Source: Chlorobiaceae bacterium (GTDB lineage Bacteria > Bacteroidota > Chlorobiia > Chlorobiales > Chlorobiaceae). Taken from it: DNA of 49,466 bases. The notes beneath the pieces are model-generated. The model saw only the letters and a program-made list of their open reading frames with translations, ran no database searches and had not been told where the DNA came from. Location of the stretch: contig JAAXXL010000014.1 of NCBI GenBank assembly GCA_013334485.1, positions 1-49,466 of the forward strand, written 5' to 3'. Positions 43,829 through 49,466 of the stretch are shown here, piece by piece; position 1 is the first letter of the stretch; every line of letters starts with the position of its first letter. The position numbers and the translations under genes were made by a program.

Positions 43829-45223
43829 TTATTTTTTCAGTACACAGAAACTGTAATGGCTATAAACATCTTCCATGATATCGAGAAGTTCCCTGGAAGT
43901 GATATTCTCTCCTATGACAAGGTCATGTATATCAGTGAGGGCACTGATATCATTATATCCATTAATAAAAGGCTCACCCATTTTACGGATATTATGAATA
44001 AACCCTTCAGCTTCAGGAATACCTGTACGGATATCAACAAGATCTTTAGAGACATAATCAAGCCAGATGCAGGAATCCGGAGTCATAATCTTTCTGATCG
44101 AACAAAGAATAGTGTCGATATGCACGTCGCGGAAATACATTGAACCACCCTCCCAGACAAAAAAGGTCGGTAATCCAGAATCGAAATCCGACAGCTTCAC
44201 TAATGCCTGATCGATCGTTTGAGTTTCAAGATCAATCGGGACATTATGGATCGATTTGTTCTTGCTGTAATCAAAAATCATTTGTCGTTCATGCAGCATA
44301 ACCGGTAAATCAAGATCGTATATGACTGCATTAGCAAGATTCAACCGCCAGAAACGGCTATCATAACCTGCCCCGATATTGACCACATTAAATTTCGTCT
44401 TTCCGGAAGCAAACTGCTGTACACACGCATCAAGATGTTGTGTGCGGGCCGCGATCATATTCTGAAGTTGCGGTGTAGCCACACTGAACCTTCTGGCAAG
44501 GGTAATGCCATGCTTTCCTGCCAGCATAAATGCGTAAGGATCGTCAAACCGCCTCTCTTCAGGGGGCTTTTCCTGTTCCAGAGCGCGCAATCCAACAATC
44601 AGCTTTGCTGTCGTTTTTGTTTTGTGCTCATAGAGTAAATCAATCTTTTCAGCATCAAAGGCATTGCGTTTCAACCCTTTGATATCCTGTGCCCAGTAGG
44701 TAAAATCCGCAACAGCTACAAGTTTATCACCATTGAACATTTTTACCGGAATGGTTACCACCACCTTGCTGCTGTTTGCATAACGTTTTGCAAGACCTTC
44801 CCATCTTCCTTTTTCAATCTCGGCCCTGCAGGTCAGGTCATTACAACTGGGTGTAAGCCACTTGATTGACGCCTTGGCTCCCCACATATAGCCGGCGTTT
44901 TCATCAACCGACGGCCAGAAACCGATAATCGGGACCCGATGAAACAACGTGGTCAGGGCAAGACCCCCGGTATATTCTGCAGCAAGCAACATCAATGGAC
45001 CTTGATGAGCAATATACTGATTCGAAGCATTTGGAATTAGCGGAAGCTCGGTTTCAGCATAGCCACGAGCAACATCCGTAATTTTCCAGTCAATAAAACC
45101 AAGAGCCGGAACCGACTCGTGAAAGGATTGAGTAAGGGATTCAAGGTTGAACCGATCCTTGCGGTCCTCCTCCCATGCATCGATTGAATTCAAAAGAAAA
45201 GAGGGGCTGAAGTTAAGTTCCAT
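43829..45223 (-). CDS. Hotdog-fold (DUF4442-like) / LCM-type SAM methyltransferase fusion
   Basis: A 464-residue protein. Residues about 30-185 look like a hotdog thioesterase-type domain: NQYIAHQGPLMLLAAEY, ASIKWLTPSCNDLTC and VTIPVKMFNGDKLVAVADF follow the DUF4442 layout of acyl-thioester-binding proteins. Residues about 225-464 are a leucine-carboxyl/polyketide O-methyltransferase domain with RTQHLDACV, NVVNIGAGYDSRFWRL, YDLDLP and EGGSMYF. One chain thus could bind both an acyl-CoA/ACP and SAM. It is co-transcribed with the CqsS-like kinase, so it may make that sensor's ligand. The domain calls are by eye; the fusion itself is uninterrupted and clear. Confidence 0.85.
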   Translation of the reverse strand: MELNFSPSFLLNSIDAWEEDRKDRFNLESLTQSFHESVPALGFIDWKITDVARGYAETELPLIPNASNQYIAHQGPLMLLAAEYTGGLALTTLFHRVPIIGFWPSVDENAGYMWGAKASIKWLTPSCNDLTCRAEIEKGRWEGLAKRYANSSKVVVTIPVKMFNGDKLVAVADFTYWAQDIKGLKRNAFDAEKIDLLYEHKTKTTAKLIVGLRALEQEKPPEERRFDDPYAFMLAGKHGITLARRFSVATPQLQNMIAARTQHLDACVQQFASGKTKFNVVNIGAGYDSRFWRLNLANAVIYDLDLPVMLHERQMIFDYSKNKSIHNVPIDLETQTIDQALVKLSDFDSGLPTFFVWEGGSMYFRDVHIDTILCSIRKIMTPDSCIWLDYVSKDLVDIRTGIPEAEGFIHNIRKMGEPFINGYNDISALTDIHDLVIGENITSRELLDIMEDVYSHYSFCVLKK

Positions 45224-45668
45224 TGTTAGTTACTACTTGTTAAGCCTCTGAGGGGACACCTGTTTATCATTTCAGGATTAACGCCAGTTGGCAAAGAAGA
45301 GTACAACTTGCTCGCCAAACAAATCATTTTTAAAATGAATATTTGACAACAAAGCCTTTTAACAAATGCTACACATCCCATACCAGACGATAATGAGCAG
45401 CACACAAAATAAATAGAGGGGATGAAAGAGAAAAAAAAGCCCAACATCCCAAAAGGATTAAATTTAACATTCTTTTGTGAAAAGAACACACACGACCATC
45501 AATTACATCTGATTACCATACCAACAGATAACTTAAATCACACACATTTCGCTGTCACACAAAAAACAATCTGACTGTTTAATCCTTGCCGAGCATACCG
45601 GAAAATACCTTAAGAAGAAGCTTCAACAGAATCAAAGAATTGGAACCAATAATGTTGACCGACAACAC
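45224..45668. other. AT-rich intergenic region upstream of the methyltransferase-kinase operon
   Basis: It should hold the promoter of the operon transcribed from 45223. An isolated AATAAATAGAGGGGATG at 45408-45424 resembles one MITE terminus. A short open frame on the minus strand (45226-45489) lacks coding character. No regulator site was recognised. Confidence 0.4.
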
Positions 45669-45746
45669 TATCTTTTCGGCATAGCCACCTTTTGCCTGAT
45701 GACCCTGCCATCACTCTTTCTGCTCTGGTACACCCTCGGCAACTGA
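45669..45746 (+). pseudogene. 3' remnant of a second Nramp-like transporter gene
   Basis: Twenty-five codons read YLFGIATFCLMT, then LFLLWYTLGN and a stop, matching the C-terminus of the transporter at 38679-39941. The DNA is nearly identical over the last 50 bases and diverged before that. No start or body of the gene is present. It directly precedes MITE copy E, as in the intact locus. Confidence 0.85.
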
Positions 45747-45759
45747 GCGCCGGACAGAA

Positions 45760-45952
45760 GGGCGCCTCTCTTTATTGTCGTGAGCGGTTTGAAGATTTTT
45801 GAACCACGAAACAGACGAAATTACACGAAATAGTAGGGGCAATCCCTTGTGGTTGCCCGGCAAATTCCTCTTTGTCCTTGTTGTCCTTGTTCTCTTTTCA
45901 GAGCACCACCCAACGCAGTAATCGGGTTTCGGAATAATTAATAGCGGTGCCC
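45760..45952. mobile_element. MITE-like element, copy E (193 bp)
   Basis: It begins GGGCGCCTCTCTTTATTG and ends AATTAATAGCGGTGCCC, with the interior of copy D minus about 20 bases. It starts 13 bases after the remnant transporter stop. Confidence 0.8.
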
Positions 45953-46198
45953 TAAAGAGACAATCGAGATAGTCGAGCACGTCCCGGAACCTCAGCAGCA
46001 TCCATCAACTTTCGCACCGTACCTCCGCCATCCGAAACATTCTCACCGGCAAAAAGCTCCTCCCCACCACGAAGAACAACGCCCATATCAATGCCCCCAC
46101 CACACCTGCATCACACTTAGAGATACTATCTTTTTTGACGCTTGCACTTTTTTGTTGTTTCGGCTATTTTTATACTCAATAATAAAATTAGCCGCAAG
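45953..46198. other. Gap before the second DUF4143 ATPase gene; possible GC-rich gene fragment
   Basis: On the minus strand 46086-45952 encodes 44 residues (MGVVLRGGEELFAG, then GGGTVRKLMDAAE) with strong GC bias and a stop formed at the MITE edge. It could be the C-terminus of an interrupted gene. No homologue is recognised. Confidence 0.25.
46161..46194. promoter_or_regulatory. Inverted repeat at the start of the second DUF4143 ATPase gene
   Basis: CGGCTATTTTTAT (46161-46173) pairs with ATAAAATTAGCCG (46182-46194), one mismatch, ending 4 bases before the ATG. Same position relative to the gene as the 3731-3775 palindrome, but a different sequence. Confidence 0.55.
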
Positions 46199-47419
46199 AT
46201 GCCTTATAATACAAGAACACTTGAACGTTTTTTTCTGGAAGCGAGTCAACAATTCCCCGTCATGCTGCTGACCGGACCTCGCCAAACCGGAAAAACAACG
46301 TTCATGCGACACCTTGCAGGAGAAGAGCGAACGTATGTCACTCTTGACGACCCGATGCTCCGGGCACTCGCCAGAGATGAGCCTGCGCTGTTCCTGCAAC
46401 GCTTTACCTCACCGGTTCTCATCGACGAAATCCAATATGCTCCCCAGCTCCTGCCATACATTAAAATGGCGGTGGACAACGAACCGAAAGCTGGAAAATT
46501 CTGGCTCACCGGTTCACAGCAATTCCATTTGATGAAGGGTGTCACTGAATCGCTCGCCGGTCGTATCGGGGTGGTCAACCTGCTTGGATTCTCGCAGAGA
46601 GAGCTTTTGGGCACTCCTTCTGCAGAACCGTTTCTGCCGGTTCCGGAAATCATAAAACAACGAGCACAAAGCCGGCAATTGCTTCTGCCGGAACTCTACC
46701 GGAAAATCTGGCTCGGATCGTTTCCCGCTCTTCATCAGGAGAATCCTGCCGATCATGACCTGTTCTACAGTTCATACGTCCAGACCTATCTGCAACGTGA
46801 TGTGCGGGATCTGGCCAATGTCGGCGACGAAAGCGCATTTCTGAGATTTCTTCGCTCCTGTGCAGCACGAACCGGCCAGATGCTCAATATTCTGGACCTT
46901 TGCCGCCAGAGCGACATCAACCATGCAACAGGAAAACGATGGCTCTCGATTCTCGAAAACTCAGGCATCGTCTACCTGCTCGAACCGTGGCACACCAATA
47001 TCAACAAAAGAGTGGTGAAAACTCCAAAACTGTACTTCCTCGATACAGGACTTGCAGCCTGGCTGACCGAGTGGACCTCCCCCGAAACGCTGGAAGCGGG
47101 AGCAATGTCAGGAGCCATTCTTGAAAGCTGGGTGGTATCGGAGATCATCAAAAGCTGGTGGCATAACGGCAAGCGTGCCCCAATCTATTACTATCGCGAC
47201 AAGGATGCCAAAGAGGTCGATCTGCTCATTCATCAGAACGGCACACTCTTCCCTGTCGAAATAAAAAAATCGGCAACTCCGGGAAAAGATGCCATTCGCC
47301 ATTTCCAGGTGCTTCAAACCCTGAAACAACAAATCGGACAGGGATGCATCATCACGCTTGCCCCCATGTATCTCCCGATTACATCAACCACTGATAACGT
47401 ACCTACTGGAATGCTGTAA
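46199..47419 (+). CDS. AAA ATPase of the AAA_14/DUF4143 family, second copy
   Basis: A 406-residue protein with Walker A GPRQTGKTT, Walker B VLIDEIQYAP, sensor-1 WLTGSQQF and the SLAGR arginine motif. The C-terminal DUF4143 part has VVKTPKLYFLDTG and a PD-(D/E)XK-like VDLLI...FPVEIKKS. It is only distantly similar to the protein at 3780, so it is not a recent duplicate. The ATG at 46199 follows an inverted repeat. Its 3' end overlaps a truncated toxin gene on the other strand (47403-47474), which suggests it arrived by insertion there. Cellular role unknown. Confidence 0.9.
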   Translation: MPYNTRTLERFFLEASQQFPVMLLTGPRQTGKTTFMRHLAGEERTYVTLDDPMLRALARDEPALFLQRFTSPVLIDEIQYAPQLLPYIKMAVDNEPKAGKFWLTGSQQFHLMKGVTESLAGRIGVVNLLGFSQRELLGTPSAEPFLPVPEIIKQRAQSRQLLLPELYRKIWLGSFPALHQENPADHDLFYSSYVQTYLQRDVRDLANVGDESAFLRFLRSCAARTGQMLNILDLCRQSDINHATGKRWLSILENSGIVYLLEPWHTNINKRVVKTPKLYFLDTGLAAWLTEWTSPETLEAGAMSGAILESWVVSEIIKSWWHNGKRAPIYYYRDKDAKEVDLLIHQNGTLFPVEIKKSATPGKDAIRHFQVLQTLKQQIGQGCIITLAPMYLPITSTTDNVPTGML

Positions 47420-47474
47420 CCCCGGGATCAGGAATACAGTATTCCAACCAGCAAGAAGAGTCCACAACATTCAT
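47403..47474 (-). pseudogene. N-terminal fragment of a PIN-domain (VapC) toxin
   Basis: The ATG at 47474 overlaps the antitoxin stop (ATGA), the normal VapBC junction. Residues MNVVDSSCWLEY are a standard PIN start with the first catalytic Asp. After 23 residues it stops, inside the 3' end of the opposite ATPase gene. The rest of the toxin is missing. Confidence 0.7.
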
Positions 47475-47779
47475 ATTCTCTCTTCTTCTCTTTTGATCTC
47501 AGTGTTAATAACCTTAAAGATACCTTTGAGCGATTTCATTGGTTGGATTGGTACAAGTTCAATCCGACTGCCATAGGTGATGATCTCCATCGTCGTTCCG
47601 GCACAAAGGCCAATATCTTCTCTAATTTCTTTTGGTAAGCGATCAACAAAAAGTCGCTCCGCAATATCGAGTCATTTTAGCCTGATTCATTAACGTCCGC
47701 ACTTGTTTTACTTCGGCATCAATTCTTGTGGAGCGCTTATAATAACCTGAAACTTACTTGAAACAGTGACAGTATTCAT
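47471..47779 (-). pseudogene. AbrB-type antitoxin interrupted by a RelB/DinJ-like fragment
   Basis: The N-terminus MNTVTVSSKFQVII (from 47779) and the later part LPKEIREDIGLCAGTTMEII to 47471 are two halves of one AbrB/MazE-fold antitoxin. They are separated by about 95 bases whose other frame reads RSTRIDAEVKQVRTLMNQAK, then, after a frameshift, an AERLF segment. That resembles the RelB/DinJ ribbon-helix-helix N-terminus. So the antitoxin has been split by a piece of a different antitoxin and is probably inactive. Confidence 0.6.
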
Positions 47780-47851
47780 CAATTATCTGCATGGGTTACT
47801 ATAATACGATTGCTATAGGTCATTAAAAATTCTATTGAGCACGCAGGGTTA

Positions 47852-47943
47852 GTTTAACGTTTGAGTTAAGCCGCGTGGCTACGCGACGCGGGAAAACTGG
47901 AAACAGATGGCGTAGCCATGTCGGCTTGAACGAAAGGTTAGGG
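47852..47943 (-). other. attC recombination site of an integron gene cassette (92 bp)
   Basis: On the minus strand it reads CCCTAAC, then CTTTCGTTCAAGCCGAC, then an imperfect palindrome around GGCTACGC/GCGTAGCC, then GCGGCTTAACTCAAACG and GTTAAAC. Both ends match the classic attC pattern, as in the aadA1 cassette (from memory). CCCTAAC is the complement of the GTTAGGG that opens the cassette at 48543, a known property of complete cassettes. Confidence 0.9.
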
Positions 47944-48542
47944 AACGACAGGGCGAACAAGTGTCAGGTGTCATAGTGGTGCTGCCAATAGAGCTCACTC
48001 ACTCTCTTCCAAAGGGCGTTGACATTGGGCCAGTCCATGGCGCGGTTGTAACGCTTGAATTTCACGCTGCCCGGCACTGGTTCCCAGAGTGCCTTGTTCC
48101 TTGTGTCGAGCGTATCCTCCCACTCAGTTCTGTCCTTAGGAATGGGATAGCGCCCAGACCACCGAATCGCTGCCGTCAGTATCCGAAGCAAATCCTCGTC
48201 GTCGACAGAGACCGGAAAGCCAACGTAAATCGCGAGGTCGACCAACCTGTGATGTGTGAGAACCTTCTTCCCTTGCGCTACAGCAACGGCCTTAAGGAGG
48301 AGTTCGAGTGACATCCCCCAGAGCATCTCGTAAACGTGGTTGCCAGCAATGCCAATGCTGAAACCAGAGCCGAGGTTAAACTCGTTCGCCACAGTCGCAG
48401 CGAAGTGAGGATCCGCGGCCGCGCGGAGTGCCGCTGCGGACCCGCGAAGATCGCTGGCGCAATTGTACCAGTACAGAGAAGTGGCCTGTGCACGGTCGAA
48501 TCGGTCGTTCTTGGGCATGAGTGGTTCCGGAAAGTTCCCTAA
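47858..48542 (-). mobile_element. Integron gene cassette (about 685 bp)
   Basis: It is bounded by the core sites G^TTAGGG at 48543 and G^TTAAAC at 47858. It contains one gene in the orientation attC requires, with a 24-base leader and 20 bases between stop and attC. Its base composition is richer in GC than the flanks. A single cassette beside an integrase stub suggests a decayed integron. Confidence 0.85.
47964..48518 (-). CDS. Cassette-encoded protein, HEPN-like
   Basis: A 184-residue soluble protein. The core YEMLWGMSLELLLKAVAV then THHRLVDLA looks like the helical HEPN-type arrangement (helix with Glu, then a downstream HxxL helix). HEPN proteins are often RNases or toxin partners, but the catalytic RxxxxH motif is not obvious. 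It starts at the ATG at 48518, inside the cassette; an earlier TTG would lie outside the core site. Many integron cassettes encode such unknown proteins, often toxin-antitoxin or stress functions. Confidence 0.7.
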   Translation of the reverse strand: MPKNDRFDRAQATSLYWYNCASDLRGSAAALRAAADPHFAATVANEFNLGSGFSIGIAGNHVYEMLWGMSLELLLKAVAVAQGKKVLTHHRLVDLAIYVGFPVSVDDEDLLRILTAAIRWSGRYPIPKDRTEWEDTLDTRNKALWEPVPGSVKFKRYNRAMDWPNVNALWKRVSELYWQHHYDT

Positions 48543-48543
48543 C

Positions 48544-48708
48544 AATAATTAGATGGATCCGCCTATACTGCGGATTTTTGACTTGTAGTACATATAAGAC
48601 GTCATTTTCAAACCCAAATAAATAGCTCTAACCGTTTTTTATAAATAAGTTAAAACTGTTATTGCTTTTTATTTCAGCGTTTTATATGGATCGGCATAAA
48701 AACGATGC
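48544..48708. other. Probable attI region between integrase stub and cassette
   Basis: AT-rich, no ORF. The first cassette is joined at CTAATTATTG^TTAGGG, so an integrase attachment site should lie here. I cannot mark its binding sites by eye. Confidence 0.4.
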
Positions 48709-48813
48709 TTACAAGCCGTCAACAGGGCTTTTTTCTTCAGGACCACCTTTGTTTAAAACTTGTGCATAAACCATTGTAGCACTTACATCTTTGTGCCCCA
48801 AAAACCAGATCGT
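48709..48813 (-). pseudogene. C-terminal remnant of an integron integrase
   Basis: The minus strand reads FLGHKDVSATMVYAQVLNKG, then SPVDGL and a stop. The LGHKDV...TxxxY motif with its His and catalytic Tyr, then VLNxGG...SP, is the signature end of IntI tyrosine recombinases. Upstream the frame is broken and the body of the gene is absent. It is on the same strand as the cassette, the orientation of the so-called reverse integrons. Confidence 0.75.
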
Positions 48814-48984
48814 CGTTACTAAACTGTGCTAATGGACGCCATCCCGGAAGGGAAAAAAGGGCGGCTGCAAAGTCTACATTTTTACGTAAGAAGAATACAC
48901 CAGATTTTCAAGTAACAGCAGATTATAATTATGCATGTCGACTTTTGAATACTCTGTAAGAAGCAAAAATGAGCCTCTCATAGT

Positions 48985-49466
48985 TCACTCACCCATCGCC
49001 TCACTTATCCGCTCTCTTGCAAACTGGCTGAGACGGGCTATGCCGAGATTTCGGGCCAGTTCAACCGGATTGCCATTCGTTGCAAGCAATTTATCAATTG
49101 CCCTGATCTCTTCCGTGCAGATATATTCTACCTTGCTCATTTCATCATCGCGGTTTTTCCATCGGGCTGGGGCGTGACGCTCCTCAAACCGCTCTCTTGG
49201 CCAGAAGAAGAGCCCTACCTTTTCCCTGCTATGACATTGACGGCGTTTGGCGATGGCGAGTACAATGTCCTGGATTTGATTTCCGGCCCGCTTGAATCCA
49301 TGGAAACGGGCAATCCTCCTGAAGAGGACCTCTTCGTGGATCGGGCCTTCCTGCTTTATGACGTGATCGATCATTTCAGTCAAACGAGAAGCGTACTCCT
49401 CTGTGTAGAAAAGATCGGGTTCAGGGCTGAATCGTTCAATATCGAGCTGAGCAAGTTCATAGGTGC
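48985..49466 (-). CDS. DUF3320 C-terminus of a large helicase, 5' end beyond the window
   Basis: About 160 residues of a longer protein, open to the window edge. FYTEEYASRLTEMIDHVI, GPIHEEVLFRRIARFHGFKRAG and the region following are typical of DUF3320, the C-terminal domain of large superfamily 1 helicases that also have DUF4011 and a Vsr-like nuclease. Helicases of that make-up (called Hhe in defence surveys) protect against phage. The stop at 48985 is followed by the integron remnant. Confidence 0.8.
   Translation of the reverse strand, partial: TYELAQLDIERFSPEPDLFYTEEYASRLTEMIDHVIKQEGPIHEEVLFRRIARFHGFKRAGNQIQDIVLAIAKRRQCHSREKVGLFFWPRERFEERHAPARWKNRDDEMSKVEYICTEEIRAIDKLLATNGNPVELARNLGIARLSQFARERISEAMGE

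Larger units (their letters stand above)
45669..45952 (+). repeat. Right direct repeat: transporter remnant plus MITE-like element
   Basis: This is the partner of 39864-40168, in direct orientation. It closes the block containing the methyltransferase/CqsS-like operon and the decayed toxin locus. Confidence 0.8.

Noticed and set aside
45226-45489. 87-codon minus-strand frame upstream of the methyltransferase fusion
   Set aside because: Hydrophobic and Cys-rich from AT-rich sequence; no start signal; likely promoter region.
47858-47943. First read as an ordinary terminator hairpin of the 184-residue gene
   Set aside because: The long interrupted palindrome with the simple-site ends and complementary core 7-mers fits attC much better, and there is no T-run.

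Overview
This window looks like a chromosome segment of a green sulfur bacterium (Chlorobi, Chlorobiaceae; Chlorobium/Pelodictyon-like). The evidence is indirect. A sulfide:quinone-reductase-like flavoprotein, a transketolase present only as its N-terminal half, small c-type cytochromes and a housekeeping set with few Shine-Dalgarno sites fit that group. No marker gene fixes the species.

Layout. 1-1119: truncated sigma-54 response regulator. 1455-5714: zinc alcohol dehydrogenase, a DUF4258/YgiT small-gene pair, a DUF4143 AAA ATPase, and CsbD and Lmo0937-type stress proteins. 6113-13267: an orphan CheB esterase, then a divergent-looking module of two secreted DxDxDG proteins, an outer-membrane barrel and two c-type cytochromes. 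A -24/-12 promoter precedes this module, and a sensor kinase plus sigma-54 activator lie beside it. 13533-16380: DUF2892, FISUMP lipoprotein, SQR-like flavoprotein with a 46-residue Cys-rich ORF coupled to its start. 16763-31693: mostly core genes (miaA, STAS protein, two tandem Cfa enzymes, NamZ-like hydrolase, initiator tRNA, metG, PSP1 protein, plsC-like, aspC, coaD, rsmD, transketolase N-half, dedA, purC). 31798-39941: secreted nuclease, zinc-ribbon and TPR proteins, then four cation transporters (CorA, CDF, P-type ATPase, Nramp-like).

39.9-49.5 kb is accessory DNA. A roughly 5.5 kb block is bounded by direct repeats made of the Nramp gene 3' end plus a MITE-like element. It carries a decayed antitoxin/PIN-toxin pair, an unknown protein, and a two-gene operon. 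That operon pairs a hotdog-fold/SAM-methyltransferase fusion with a hybrid histidine kinase whose membrane sensor and kinase core resemble the CqsS/LqsS family of alpha-hydroxyketone quorum sensors. No CqsA-type synthase is adjacent, so the fusion enzyme is a candidate signal synthase. This is the best candidate here for an undescribed system.

Beyond it lie a second DUF4143 ATPase, an AbrB/RelB mosaic antitoxin remnant with a truncated PIN toxin, a complete integron gene cassette with a 92-bp attC, the C-terminal stub of an integron integrase, and the C-terminus of a DUF3320 helicase of a type linked to defence.

A MITE-like family (ends GGGCGCCTCTATTTATT / AATAAATAGAGGTGCCC) occurs five times between operons across the window.
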